Below, one piece after another: positions 34,866 to 45,374 of a stretch of 64,000 bases of DNA (its first letter is position 1; each line of letters starts with the position of its first letter). Made by a program: the position numbers and the translations under genes. The DNA lies in the NCBI RefSeq assembly GCF_001278075.1, contig NZ_CP011340.1, positions 1,674,001-1,738,000 on the forward strand. Direction: 5' to 3'. The DNA comes from Streptomyces pristinaespiralis (GTDB lineage Bacteria > Actinomycetota > Actinomycetes > Streptomycetales > Streptomycetaceae). The notes below the pieces were generated by a model that worked only from the letters and a program-made list of their open reading frames with translations, was not told the origin of the DNA and ran no database searches.

Positions 34866-36281
34866 TCAGAGGTCCTGGATGCGCCGGAAGGGACGGTCGG
34901 CCTCCAGGACGAACGCGACCTCCAGAAGGGTCCGTTCGTCGCCGGGGCGGCCGGAGAACATGACACCGATGGGCAGCCCCTCGTCCGTCACGCTCGCGGC
35001 GGGCACCGAGATGGACGGCGTGCCGACGACGTTGTTGACCGGCGTGAACGCCACGTACGCGAGGATCCGTTCGATCAGCGTCGGGAAGGGGACCGTCGGG
35101 GCGAGGTGGCCGATCGGCGGCGTGGTGTGGGCGAGTACGGGTGAAAGCACGAGGTCGACCCCCCGGAACGCCGCAGCGTACGCCTCGCGCGTACGCCTCA
35201 GCCTCCGCACCACACCAGGGGTGCTCGACCACTTCTTCACGTACATCTCGCGCAGTCCTCGGCTGAGACCGTCCATGCGGCGCCGGTCGAAGCCGTCGCC
35301 GAGGGTGCGGCCCGTGACGCCGATCAGGAACGACAGCATGCCCCAGTAGGTGAGGAAGTCCTCGGTGAAGCGGGGGTCGATCGCCGGTCGGACCGGCGAT
35401 ACGGTGTGGCCGAGCCGCTCGAGCGTCGCCGCCGTGTCCATGACGGCCGCGCGGCCGGCGTCGTCGGTTCGGACACCGTTCGGCGAGTCGAGCATGAGCC
35501 CGATGCGCAGCCGCCGCCCCGAGGGGCCTTCGACCAGGCCGACGGGCGGCAGCTTCGGGTTCCGCCAGTGCGTCTCGGCGGCGGCCAGGAACGCGGCGGA
35601 GTCCCGCACCGTGCGGCTCACGATGCCGTCGCCCACGATGTCGAGCGGCAGTTGGCGGCTCTGCGCGTTGGCCACGACCCTGCCGCGGGTCGGCTTCAGA
35701 CCGACGAGTCCGCAGCAGGCGGCGGGGATGCGGATCGAGCCGCCGCCGTCGTTGGCGTGCGCGATGGGCACGGCCCCGGCCGCGACGAGCGCCGCGCTGC
35801 CGCCGGACGAACCGCCCGCCGAGTGACCGGTGCCCCACGGGTTGCGGACGGGTTCCGCGTCCTCGTACTCCGTGGTCGGGCTGAACCCGAACTCGGGCAA
35901 CCGGGTCTTGCCGAGCACGGTGACGCCGCTGCTCAAGTACTGCCGGGTGAAGGGCGCGTGCCGGCGAGCGGCCCTCGGAGCGAACGCGCCGCTGCCGTGT
36001 CCGGTGGGCAGTCCCCGGTAGTCGGTGCTGTCCTTGACGAAGGTCGGCACCCCCGCGAAGGCGCCGCCGGCCTCCCGGTCGGGTGCGGGGTCGTCCATGT
36101 GCACCTCGACGGCGTTGAGCCGCGCCTCCACCGCCCTGACCCGCGCCACCGCGTCACGGGCGGCCTCGGCGGCGCCGACCTCCCTGCGCCGGATCGCCTC
36201 GGCGAGCCCGACCGCGTCGTGCTCCCCGAGAGCATCGTCGCGGAACGCGTGCACCGTTGTCTGTTCCTCGAATGTCGTCAC
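34866..36281 (-). CDS. Amidase-signature hydrolase
   Basis: A 471-residue amidase with the Ser-Ser-Lys catalytic set: Lys in FVKDSTDY, then the signature GTGHSAGGSSGGSAALVAAG with both serines, and DGGGSIRIPAACCGLVGLKPTRG. The N-terminal helical part (AVGLAEAIRRREVGAAE) is normal. I chose the GTG at 36281 (VTTFEEQ) because GGAG precedes it; in-frame sequence further upstream to 36419 is not conserved-looking. It would hydrolyse an amide or a glutaminyl-type bond; the substrate is unknown. It is not a GatA, as no GatB/C is nearby. Confidence 0.92.
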   Translation of the reverse strand: MTTFEEQTTVHAFRDDALGEHDAVGLAEAIRRREVGAAEAARDAVARVRAVEARLNAVEVHMDDPAPDREAGGAFAGVPTFVKDSTDYRGLPTGHGSGAFAPRAARRHAPFTRQYLSSGVTVLGKTRLPEFGFSPTTEYEDAEPVRNPWGTGHSAGGSSGGSAALVAAGAVPIAHANDGGGSIRIPAACCGLVGLKPTRGRVVANAQSRQLPLDIVGDGIVSRTVRDSAAFLAAAETHWRNPKLPPVGLVEGPSGRRLRIGLMLDSPNGVRTDDAGRAAVMDTAATLERLGHTVSPVRPAIDPRFTEDFLTYWGMLSFLIGVTGRTLGDGFDRRRMDGLSRGLREMYVKKWSSTPGVVRRLRRTREAYAAAFRGVDLVLSPVLAHTTPPIGHLAPTVPFPTLIERILAYVAFTPVNNVVGTPSISVPAASVTDEGLPIGVMFSGRPGDERTLLEVAFVLEADRPFRRIQDL

Positions 36282-36604
36282 CGCTGGCTCCGCCCGTGGA
36301 CGCGTGGATGGTTGTCCGGCATCATTCCTTACCGGCGAGTAGCAGACGAGGGCCGGTACGAGACCTCCACACGATCCGGGTCGCGCCGACCGCTTCCGGG
36401 GGCACCCCCGGTCGGGCACCCGCCCGGCGGTGAGGCCGGTCGCGGTCCTGGCGCTGGGCGCGGCGTCGGCCGGGACGTACGGGCAGGGGGCGCCCGGGCG
36501 GTGTACGTGCGCCCTGAGGCGGAGCCGGTACCTCTCCGGGCCGACGCTTCAACTACCCCTGCAGAGCGACGAGTTCACGGTACCTGCCGTCTAGCGTGCG
36601 GGGC

Positions 36605-37815
36605 ATGGACAGACACCGCAATGCCACCGTTTCCGCCCTGCTCGGGCTTTCGCTGACTTTCGCGTTCCAAGGCCCGGGGGCCGCCTCGGCCGTCCCCGCC
36701 CCCGTCCCCGCCGCCTTCTCGGCCGGCATAGAGGGGGAAGCCGGGATCGAGTTGCCCCGCCCCACGGGCCGCCACCCCGTCGGGACGCAGACCCTGCACC
36801 TGACCGACCACCGGCGCAGCGACCCGTGGATGCCCTCGGCCGCCCGGGAGCTCATGGTGTCGGTGCACTATCCCGCACAGGCCGGAAGGGGTCGTTCGGC
36901 GGCCTACATGACCGAGGAGGAGCCCGGCTTCTGCTGGAGTCGCGGGGACTTGACGGGGTCGTCCCCGCCACGGCCCTCAGCGGAACCCGCACCCATGCAC
37001 GCGTGAACGCCCGCCCTGCGGGCGGCCGCTTCCCGCTGATGGTGCTGTCACCGGGCTTCTCGGTGTCCCGCAGTTCGCTCACCGCCCTGGCGGAGGACCT
37101 GGCGAGCCGGGGGTACGTCGTCGCCGCCGTGGACCACGCCTACGAGTCCGTCGGGACGGCCTTCCCCGGCGGTCGCGTGCTCACCTGTCTGGCGTGCGAC
37201 CACGTGGCCACACGAGAGGAGCGGGCACGGGTCGCCCTGAGACGGGCGCAGGACCTGTCCTTCGTGATCGACCGATTGACGTCGCCGCGAACGCCTCGAC
37301 GGACGACGCAAGGGCACCGCACCCTTTCGTACGCGCTCATGATCGACTCGAGGCGGATCGGCGCGGCAGGACACTCCGTCGGAGGCGCCTCCGCCGCCAC
37401 GCTCATGGCTCAGGACCGGCGTGTGCGCGCCGGCGTCAACCTGGACGGGGACTTCTTCGCCCGTCTTCCCGAAACGGGCCTGGACGCCCACCCGTTCATG
37501 AGGACGGGGTCCGCAGCCGACCACGGCCCCGGCGACACCGAGAGCGACTGGCAGGAGGCCTGGGCCCGTCTCGACGGCTGGAAGCGCCGGCTGACAGTCT
37601 CGGGCGCCGAACACTTCTCGTTCACGGATCTTCTGTTCCTGGCGGAGCAGCTCGGTCTGACAGATCCCGCGGCGCCGCTGTCGGCGGAGCGCGCATGGCA
37701 GCACACGCGCGACTACACGGCCGCCTTCTTCGACATGCATCTGCGTGGCATGTCACGCCCCCTGCTCGACGGCCCCGTGCCTGATCGTCCGGAGGTCGAG
37801 TTCCAGCCGCGGTGA
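36605..37815 (+). pseudogene. Secreted PAF-acetylhydrolase/lipase-like gene, frameshifted
   Basis: The first frame (from ATG 36605) encodes a signal peptide and the start of a secreted lipase-like protein: LPRPTGRHPVGTQTLHLTD and ELMVSVHYPAQ. The match then moves to the next frame at about 36920-36930. There RLLLESRGLDGVVPATALSG continues into FPLMVLSPGFSVSRS, the nucleophile elbow GHSVGGAS and the catalytic His in GAEHFSFTD. One missing base after GAGGAGGAG would explain the break. The intact protein would be about 400 residues. Family members are extracellular esterases/PAF acetylhydrolases. As sequenced it cannot make an active enzyme unless the shift is an error. Confidence 0.8.
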
Positions 37816-38008
37816 CCGGCAAGCGCTCGTACTCCTCGGTCTGCAACAGCCCCGGCACCGCCTGGTTCGCGTACGCGTGCAGGTCGACGGCCTCAGTCTC
37901 CAACTTCGCCGCGTCGCGGAAGAACGCCGGATACCGCGCCCGCGCGACCTCCTCCTTCATCTCCTGCAACACGCCCCGCGCGCCCAGCAGCTCATCCGCC
38001 CGGTCGAT
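37812..38008 (-). pseudogene. Fragment of an XRE/DUF5753 regulator
   Basis: About 65 codons match the middle of the Streptomyces helix-turn-helix/DUF5753 proteins: ELLGARGVLQEMKEEVARAR, YPAFFRD, AKLETEAVDLHAYANQAVPG and LLQTEEYER. The DNA-binding N-terminus and the rest of DUF5753 are absent; similarity ends exactly where the lipase-like gene ends. It is a decayed remnant, not a functional regulator. Confidence 0.75.
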
Positions 38009-38083
38009 ACCCCGACACCGAGCCCCTGCTCGTCCTCCTCAGGCTGCAGGCGCAATCAGGTCGGCTGACCTGTCGCCCCCTGC

Positions 38084-38491
38084 CTACGGGTGAGGCTGAC
38101 CGGCTTGCGTGGCCGCGGCTGTGGAGTCGTAGGCAGTTCGGGCCTGGGCGATGGAACCACGATGCCGCTCCGCCCACTCCACGAGGCCGGTGAGGTATGA
38201 GTGCAGCTCTCGTGCCATGGAAGTGAGGTTGTATTCGACCTTCGGCGGCACGGTGGGATGAACGGTCCTCGTCAACAGGCCGTCGCGTTCGAGTCTGCGC
38301 AGGTTCAAGGTGAGCATCCGCCGGCTGATGCCTTCGATGGAGCGTTCCAGCTCGGTGAACCTGACGGGGCCATGCGCGGCAGCGACCAGGATGCTGATGC
38401 TCCACTTGCCCGCCACATGATCAATCACCTCGACAAGCGGACACGCCTGGGCGGTGACCTCCTGGGACACATGCGTGTGACTGCGTGACAT
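38084..38491 (-). CDS. HxlR-family transcriptional regulator
   Basis: A 135-residue HxlR winged-helix protein: [58 protein letters not shown], and a conserved Cys near the N-terminus (AQACPLVEV). It is close in plan to the HxlR gene at 32538, and both share an AAGGAGGCACTT leader. It diverges from the DHA2 exporter gene across an intergenic region containing a perfect inverted repeat, so it probably represses that exporter. Confidence 0.92.
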   Translation of the reverse strand: MSRSHTHVSQEVTAQACPLVEVIDHVAGKWSISILVAAAHGPVRFTELERSIEGISRRMLTLNLRRLERDGLLTRTVHPTVPPKVEYNLTSMARELHSYLTGLVEWAERHRGSIAQARTAYDSTAAATQAGQPHP

Positions 38492-38520
38492 AAAAGTGCC
38501 TCCTTCCCCAGCGCCTCATG

Positions 38521-38544
38521 GTTACAGAAGATGACGGCTGTAAC
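38521..38544. promoter_or_regulatory. Candidate HxlR operator between regulator and exporter
   Basis: GTTACAG and CTGTAAC are perfect 7-bp arms separated by 10 bp, midway between the divergent starts (38491 and 38573). The arm spacing suits a winged-helix dimer. Confidence 0.55.
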
Positions 38545-38572
38545 AAATAGTTCCCCAAAGGGAGGTTCGACC

Positions 38573-40042
38573 ATGCCCCTGCCCAACGCACGGGCGAGTG
38601 CATCGCCGTGGCTGACCGTCATCCTGCTCTGTGTCGGCCAGATGATGATCGTCCTTGACCAGAACATCGTGAACGTGGCGCTACCCGCTGTGCAGCGTGG
38701 CCTCGGATTCTCCTCCGAGAACCTCGTCTGGGTGGTCAACGCCTACGTCATCCCGTTCGGTGGGCTCCTGTTGCTGGCCGGACGGCTCGGTGACCTGATC
38801 GGACGGAAGGCCGTTTTCCTCACCGGGATCGTGCTGTTCAGTGCCTCGTCGGTTCTGTGCGGTGCCGCGGCCAGTGAGACTGTGTTGATTGCGTCGCGCT
38901 TCCTCCAAGGGATCGGTGGGGCGGTCGCCTCAGCCTGCATCCTCGGAATGGTCGCGACCGTGTTCTCCGAGCGTCGCGAGCAGGCCCAGGCCATCGCTGC
39001 TTACAGCTTCGCCTCCGCGGGCGGCGGAGCGGTAGGGCCGCTGCTCGGCGGCGTTCTCACCGATCTGCTCAGCTGGCACTGGATCTTTTTCATCAACGCA
39101 CCGATCGGTGCCGTCCTCGTTCTGGTCGGCGCGCGAGTGCTCCCCCGGGACCGCGGCGAGGGGATGGGCAAGAGCACCGACTTCCTGGGAGCCTTGCTGG
39201 TCATGGCCGGCATGATGCTCTTGGTGTACACCATCGTGGACGCTGAGCGTGTTGGCTGGGGAGCGCTCCAGACCTTGCTGCTCGGTCCGGTGTCCCTCTT
39301 GTTGCTGATCGGGTTCGTCGCCCGCCAGGCCACGGCTGCCAAGCCGCTGCTGCCGCTGAGGTTCTTCCGCTCGCGGAGCCTGACCGCGGCCAACATCGTC
39401 CAGTTCCTGATGATCGGCGGCATGTTCGGCCTGTTGTTCTTCGGCACGCTCTACCTGCAGCAAGTGCTGAAGTACAGCTCGCTGCAGGCCGGTATGGGGT
39501 TCGTGCCCATCGCTGTGGTGATCGCGGTGGTGTCCCTCGGCCTTTCAACCCGGCTCATCACCAGGTTCGGCCAGCGCGCGATGCTCCTGCTGGGGCTCGC
39601 CCTCATCATCGGGGCGTTCGTCATGCTGTCGTTCGCCCGCGTCAATGGCGTCTACCTGGTGGACTTCCTCCCAGCCAGTCTTGTCATGGGGCTGGGCTTC
39701 GGCCTGGCCGCGCCCGCCGTCATGGGGCTCGGTATGTCTGCCGTTACGCCCGCCGAGTCCGGCATCGCCTCCGGGCTGTTCAACACCACTCAGCAGATCG
39801 GGGGCGCCATGGGCCTGACCGTGCTGAGCGCTCTCGTCAGCGCGCGTACGAACAGCCTCACCGCCGCAGGGAAGACCGAGGCGGAATCGCTGGCCGGCGG
39901 CTACCATGTGGCCTTCCTCGCCGCGGCCGGATTCACGCTGACCGCCCTGGTCATTGGCACCGTCCTGCTCAAGGCGACCCCGCCCGAAGGCATGGAGCAA
40001 CAAGGCATGGCGTCTTCTGAAGAAAACGCGCCTGTCTCCTGA
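38573..40042 (+). CDS. DHA2-family (14-helix) MFS drug exporter
   Basis: A 489-residue proton-driven multidrug exporter of the EmrB/QacA type with about 14 membrane helices. Helix 1 carries MMIVLDQNIVNVALPAVQ, the DHA2 motif D1. Motif A is LAGRLGDLIGRKAVF, and motif C-like sequence is AAGGGAVGPLLGGVLTD-like (ASAGGGAVGPLLGG). The ATG at 38573 has AAGGGAGG at 38557-38564; an earlier in-frame start at 38531 would overlap the operator. Likely controlled by the divergent HxlR protein. Substrate unknown. Confidence 0.93.
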   Translation: MPLPNARASASPWLTVILLCVGQMMIVLDQNIVNVALPAVQRGLGFSSENLVWVVNAYVIPFGGLLLLAGRLGDLIGRKAVFLTGIVLFSASSVLCGAAASETVLIASRFLQGIGGAVASACILGMVATVFSERREQAQAIAAYSFASAGGGAVGPLLGGVLTDLLSWHWIFFINAPIGAVLVLVGARVLPRDRGEGMGKSTDFLGALLVMAGMMLLVYTIVDAERVGWGALQTLLLGPVSLLLLIGFVARQATAAKPLLPLRFFRSRSLTAANIVQFLMIGGMFGLLFFGTLYLQQVLKYSSLQAGMGFVPIAVVIAVVSLGLSTRLITRFGQRAMLLLGLALIIGAFVMLSFARVNGVYLVDFLPASLVMGLGFGLAAPAVMGLGMSAVTPAESGIASGLFNTTQQIGGAMGLTVLSALVSARTNSLTAAGKTEAESLAGGYHVAFLAAAGFTLTALVIGTVLLKATPPEGMEQQGMASSEENAPVS

Positions 40043-40257
40043 CCAGCATTGGTCAACCCGGTCACGGGACCTGCCCGGCGTCTTCTGTTGCCCAGACAGA
40101 AGTTCTTAGCCACGATCCGACACGGGGTGTTCCTCGAACCCTCGGAATCAGCGCAGGGCCGTGGGGGCCAGTCGGACCGTCGGCTGCTGCATTCGGAGGC
40201 CTATGGGCTTGGGTCTGCCGACTGCTTTCACTGGCTCGACGGTATGTGGTGACGTGC

Positions 40258-41183
<926 letters not shown>

Positions 41184-41277
41184 CTGAAACCCGTCCCGTC
41201 TGCTGTAACTGATCGTTTCAGAATGAGGATGGCGAAGAGAGTGCTGTCGTGCTCGGCTTCGTCCGTAAGATCACTCC

Positions 41278-41760
41278 ATGCCTGCTGACGAACCTGTAAC
41301 TCGGTCCATGTGTCGTGTCCAGCCGATATCAGCTCCTCGGCCGATGCCGGAGCTGCCTCAGCGGATCTGGTCAGATGAGGACTGGGAGCGGATCCAGCGT
41401 GGCTACGCGTCACGGGACATGGATGAGAAGTGGGACGTCTTCACAGAGGGTGAGGTTGCCTTCCTGCATCGAAGCTGGACCGGTTACGGAGTATTCGCGG
41501 CAACCTTTGCGCCGGCTGATGGCGGTGGATGGCGGATCGTCAGTGCCGTGGTAGAGCGTGATGGCGAGCGCTACGGAGGCACGGACGATGCCTACGACTG
41601 CGTCATGCTTGAGTTGGTCATCACCGCCATCGTGCTTGGCGAACCAGCGCCTGAGCTCCGCTCGAAGCTGGTGGAGTTGACTCGTCGAAAGCCGCGTTCT
41701 GCAGATGCCCCGGCCGGCGTGATTCAGCACAGCACCCTGGGACTGCGCTCAGACTCCTAG
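41278..41760 (+). CDS. Conserved hypothetical protein
   Basis: A 160-residue soluble protein whose core reads IWSDEDWERIQRGYASRDMD, EGEVAFLHRSWTGYGVF, WRIVSAVVERD and YDCVMLELVITAIVLGEPAP. It looks like a compact single domain and resembles small actinobacterial proteins often found beside toxin or mobile genes, but I cannot name a family. The start may be the Met at 41344 (MPELPQ). The last residues overlap the end of the adjacent IS, so its native C-terminus may have been replaced. Function unknown. Confidence 0.55.
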   Translation: MPADEPVTRSMCRVQPISAPRPMPELPQRIWSDEDWERIQRGYASRDMDEKWDVFTEGEVAFLHRSWTGYGVFAATFAPADGGGWRIVSAVVERDGERYGGTDDAYDCVMLELVITAIVLGEPAPELRSKLVELTRRKPRSADAPAGVIQHSTLGLRSDS

Positions 41761-42460
41761 TCGATCACTTGGAGCGCCGGACAGACATCGGATGCATATG
41801 TGGCTGCATGCCAGTTCGAGTAGGCCTGGTGGAGGTCGGCGCGTCGTTCGTAGCGGATGCGGAGCCGTTTGAACTGGTGGAGCCAGGCGAAGGCTCGTTC
41901 GACCACCCAGCGCACCTTGCCCAGTCCGGAGCCGTGGGCGATGCCGCGTCGGGCGATCAGGGGTTTGATGCCGCGCTTCCACAGCAGGCGGCGGGATTTG
42001 TCGAAGTCGTAGCCCCGGTCCGCACACAGACGCCGGGGTTTGCGGCGGGGGCGTCCCCGCAGTCCCCGGATCGATGGGATGGCGTCCAGCAGCGGCAGGA
42101 GCTGGATGACGTCGTGCCGGTTGCCGCCGGTGAGGGTGACGGCGAGCGGGGTTCCGTGCCGGTCGACGATCAGGTGGTGCTTGGAGCCGGGGCGAGCGCG
42201 GTCGACCGGTGAAGGGCCGACATGATCCCCCCTTTGCGAGCCCGGACATGCGACCCGTCCACGGAGCAGTCGTCCAGGTCCAGCAGGCCGTCGCGGCGCA
42301 ACTCGGCCAGCAGGGCGGCGTGCAGGCGTGGCCAGACGCCGGCCTCGGTCCAGTCCCGCAGCCGACGCCAGGCCGTCACGCCGGAACAGCCCACCGTCTC
42401 CGCGGGAACATCGCGCCACGCGACACCGGTCCGCAGCACATACATGATGCGGGCCGGGTC
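41757..42460 (-). mobile_element. IS5-family (IS427-like) transposase remnant
   Basis: A first frame (from 42445) has YVLRTGVAWRDVP, WRRLRDWTEAGVWPRLH and DDCSVDGSHVRARKGG. The second frame continues GDHVGPSPVDRARPGSKHHL, LTGGNRHDVIQLLPLLDAIP, RLCADRGYDFDK and KVRWVVERAFAWLHQFKRLR. The switch occurs at AAAGGGGGG near 42230, a slippery site of the kind used for programmed -1 shifting in this group. However, the N-terminus is missing and the C-terminus (LLELACSHICIRCL) lies in a third frame, so this copy is probably inactive. Confidence 0.8.
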
Positions 42461-43169
42461 GTCGAACCGGGCCCCGTCCTCGCCGGCACCGAAGGTGTTG
42501 TCATAGTCCTCCTCGAACCCGTCCTCCTCGAACCGTCGTCTTCGAGTTCGGCCTGCTCGAACTGGGCCTCGTTCACGTTTTCCCGGGCCTCGGGGTCGCG
42601 CATCGCTTTGAACGCCACTTCCGGCTGGCGCAGGAAGTCGGTGGCCACCTGCGCCGCCACCGCCTCGTCATCACGCGCCAGCTCACGGATCGCCTCGACC
42701 TTCTCCTGCGCGGTGACCAGGACCAGGACCTCCTCGGTCTTCCAGCCCACTAACTTCTTGGCCACCTCCGCACTCCACCGACGCCGACCGGTGCGCTCGC
42801 TCAACGGCGGGTTCCCGATCAGCTCGAAACGACCGGTACGGAGGCCAGGATCCGGTGCACCTCCCAGGAGACCCCTGTCTGCCGATGCTCGGCGGGCCAC
42901 TGCGCGGCCACCCACCGGTGCGTACGGACCGTATAGAAGGACAGCCCGATCTCCTCGGCGAACAGCCGCAGCGACTCCTCCACACCCTGGGCACCCTCGT
43001 CGAGCGGCAGGTGACCGCCATGCCCGCGAAGCGGCACCAGCTCCAGAGCCGCATCCCCGAGAGCGAACTGGCAGCGGGTGTCCTCCTCCACCATGTCCAC
43101 AGACTCGGCCACCAGCTCGTCGTAACGGCTCCGTGTGACCTTCCCGACCATCTCCACCATTGGGGCCAT
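42461..43169 (-). pseudogene. DUF6192-like gene, frameshifted and truncated by the IS
   Basis: The N-terminal frame from the ATG at 43169 has VGKVTRSRYDELVAESVDMV, CQFALGDAALELVPLRGHGG, YTVRTHRWVAAQWPAEHRQT and VSWEVHRILASV. The match continues one frame over from about 42840 with GRFELIGNPPLSER, AQEKVEAIRELARDDEAVAA and TDFLRQPEVAFKAMRDPEA. This is the layout of the Streptomyces DUF6192 (RacO-like) proteins. The C-terminus runs into the IS remnant at about 42460. A 15-bp direct duplication (ggttcgaggaggac-like) near 42520 may mark a second lesion. Not functional as sequenced. Confidence 0.75.
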
Positions 43170-43419
43170 GGCGCACCACCCGGCGGGGGCCGAAGCGTCG
43201 GCGTCCCTGCGGCGGCTGCGGACCCCGGCCCGGCGATGCGCCCAGAGTCCACCTCACACCACCACCATCACCAGATGCCAAGCCAACATGGTTGCTTCTG
43301 GCCTGTACCGCGTCCCGAGACGCCGACCTCGTCAGCTGGTCCACAAATCACGGAGCGTCAAACATGGGTTCTGACACAGCTTCTGACTGACAACACCCCC
43401 TTCTGGAGCACCCTGCACC

Positions 43420-43867
43420 ATGGAAGCCTCTGAACTCGCCGAGCTGCGCACGACATACATCTTCACCCCCGGTGAAGCATCCACCTGGGGCCTGACCTAC
43501 GACCTCGTCGAGACCAGCCTGCGGGAGCGCACCAGCGCTGAGTTCACGCTGTCTGCAACCGGAGGACGAAGGCCCGGTGCGCGGATCGGCGATGTACTTC
43601 GGCTTCACACTGGGCGAGGAAACGCTGGAGGGAACGGCGAAGCTCGCCCCCGAGGGCATCTCCCTGGAAGACTGCACCGCTCAATCAGCGGCGGAATTCG
43701 TCCAATGGCTGCGGAACGCCGTGGTGGCCGACGGCGTGTCCATCTGGTTCAACACGGAGTGGGGCCTTGAGGCCGGCCTGCCGGACGCGGCCGTGGCCGA
43801 TGCGCCCCGGCCACGCGTCGTCGCGGGCTTCCTGGCTCACCTCGAAGCGACAGGTCTCCTGAACTGA
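43420..43867 (+). pseudogene. Conserved hypothetical (immunity-like) gene, frameshifted
   Basis: Frame one from ATG 43420 gives MEASELAELRTTYIFTPGEA and WGLTYDLVETSLRERTSAEF. From about 43550 the coherent sequence is in the next frame: PEDEGPVRGSAMYFGFTLGE, TAQSAAEFVQWLRNAVVADG and FNTEWGLEAGLPD, ending EATGLLN. Together they would form a protein of about 148 residues. The xEFxxWLR segment recalls ADEAAVFATWLR in the immunity-like protein at 48759. A single base loss explains the shift. Function unknown; a relic immunity gene is possible. Confidence 0.6.
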
Positions 43868-43905
43868 CATAGGGCCGGTCTGCACAGTCGCGTAGTTGCC
43901 CCGGC

Positions 43906-44969
43906 TCACGAGTGATCGAGCAGTCCCCGAACCCCTTCCATCCGGTCGGCAGGCAGCGGCAGGTCGAGCCGGGCGTCGGCCAGCAGCGACAGGGGCAGCG
44001 GGCCGTTCGACCAGCAGGCGGAGCGGGGTGGCAGCCTCGGGCAGGTTCTGCCCGACCAGGGAGTTCAGGGCGAGCTGCCACGTTCCGCTCACCAGGTGAC
44101 GTGAATCGTTGCTCGCGTCGGTGACGCTCTGGTCGATCAGTTCAATGGGATCCGGACGCTCCTGCAGCCGACGCCCGTACTCCTCCATCGTCCAGGGGGT
44201 GATCACCTGGTGGGCCAGGAACCCGCCGGCCAGGGTCAGGGCGAGCGGCAGGCGGCCGAGGCGGTCGGCAATGGCGGCCGCGTCGTCGGCGGAGCCCGTT
44301 CCGGGGGCCAGATCGCGCAGGACCTGGGCCGCCTCGTCACGCGGCAGGACACCCGCATACAGCAACTCGGCGGCGGGCAATCGGTGGCCGGCGGCCCGCC
44401 GTGTGGTCATGAGGACGGTTCCGCGGGCTGGTGGTGCGCAGCCACCCACCGTCCCGCAGCACCGCCGGGTCGTCGGCGTTGTCCAATACCAGCAGCCATG
44501 GCAGGTCGGACCGGTCGAGATGGTCCCAAGCCAGGTCGGCCGCCGCGCGCGGGCCGTTGCGCGCGGCCATCAGCTCGCCGTCCCTGGCGCCGCGGTCGGC
44601 AGCCACCGCGAGCATCCCGGCCCGCAGGGATGCCTGATCGGAAGCGTTGACCCACAGGCCCAGGCGTCCGCGTTCCCGGGTGGCGTGTTCGAAGGGTGCG
44701 CACGCCACGGCCGTCTTGCCGCATCCTCCCAGGCCGCGCAGGACGAACACGGTGTTTCCGGCGTCCTCGGTCACCGCCTTCTTCAGGCGCCCGACGAGTT
44801 CGTGGCCATCCCGGAGGATGGCCGGTGCTCGGCCGATGGGCGGACGCCGCACCGAGTCCGGGCCGATCCAGGCGGTGCCGTGATGGTGGTGCTCGATGAT
44901 GCGCTGGTCGCCTGAAGCCTGGTAGACGCGCCCCTGATCGGTGGCCCGGCTGTCGTTGCGGCCGGTCAC
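43906..44969 (-). pseudogene. NB-ARC/STAND NTPase gene, two frameshifts and C-terminal loss
   Basis: From the GTG at 44969 the N-terminus carries the short strand motif YQASGDQRIIEHHHHG common in actinobacterial conflict NTPases. The NB-ARC domain follows with Walker A GLGGCGKTAV and Walker B LLVLDNADD. At about 44420 the frame changes before GTVLMTTRR and continues through RLPLALTLAGGFLAHQ. It changes again near 43990 before LPLSLLADARLDLPLP and then stops after LLDHS. The TPR-type sensor repeats normally at the C-terminus are absent. The gene overlaps its small partner by GTGA. A dead signalling or defence NTPase. Confidence 0.75.
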
Positions 44970-45374
44970 CGCTCGTCGACGTTCAGGTCGCGGCCGGCCT
45001 GGTGGACGCGTGCGCTGCCAGAAGCCTTCGCGAGTTGGGTGACGGTCGCTGTGGTGTGGGTGTCGGGCGCGAGTTCGTACAGCAGGGAGCGCAGTTCCGC
45101 CATCAGCTCGGGGTGGGTGACCAGGAGACGGCGGATGCGGCCTCGCCACTCCGCAGCGATCTCCCGCTCGGTCTCCTCGTCACCGCCGGCCCGCGCGTCC
45201 AGGAGGTCCCGGCGCGACGTCGAGTTGGGCGGCGACTTGCTCCTCGTGGTCCGGTCGGACGCGTCGCCACAGTGCGAGCACCCCGTTCCGCATGCCGTTC
45301 CACGTGTCGGTCGCCAGCAGCGTCGCGATCGTCGTCCCTGCGGCGCCTGCTAAGAGGGTGAGCTCCGCCTCCAT
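44966..45374 (-). pseudogene. Small partner gene of the NB-ARC NTPase, frameshifted
   Basis: ATG 45374 follows GGGAGGG. The first frame gives MEAELTLLAGAAGTTIATLL, ATDTWNGMRNGVLALWRRV and EEQVAAQLDV. After a one-base shift near 45220 the continuation is RRDLLDARAGGDEETEREIA, RRLLVTHPELMAELRSLLYE and a tail ARVHQAGRDLNVDER that carries the same short strand motif (Q-A-G-R-D) as the NTPase N-terminus. The shared motif suggests both proteins once assembled together. A 135-residue product if repaired. Confidence 0.65.

Noticed and set aside
40043..40257. Possible gene between the exporter and the IS remnant
   Set aside because: Only short overlapping frames without start sites; it probably belongs to the degenerate IS edge.
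42225..42240. Programmed -1 frameshift in the IS427-like transposase as sign of an active element
   Set aside because: The slippery sequence is there, but the element lacks its N-terminus and has a further frame break near the C-terminus, so activity is unlikely.
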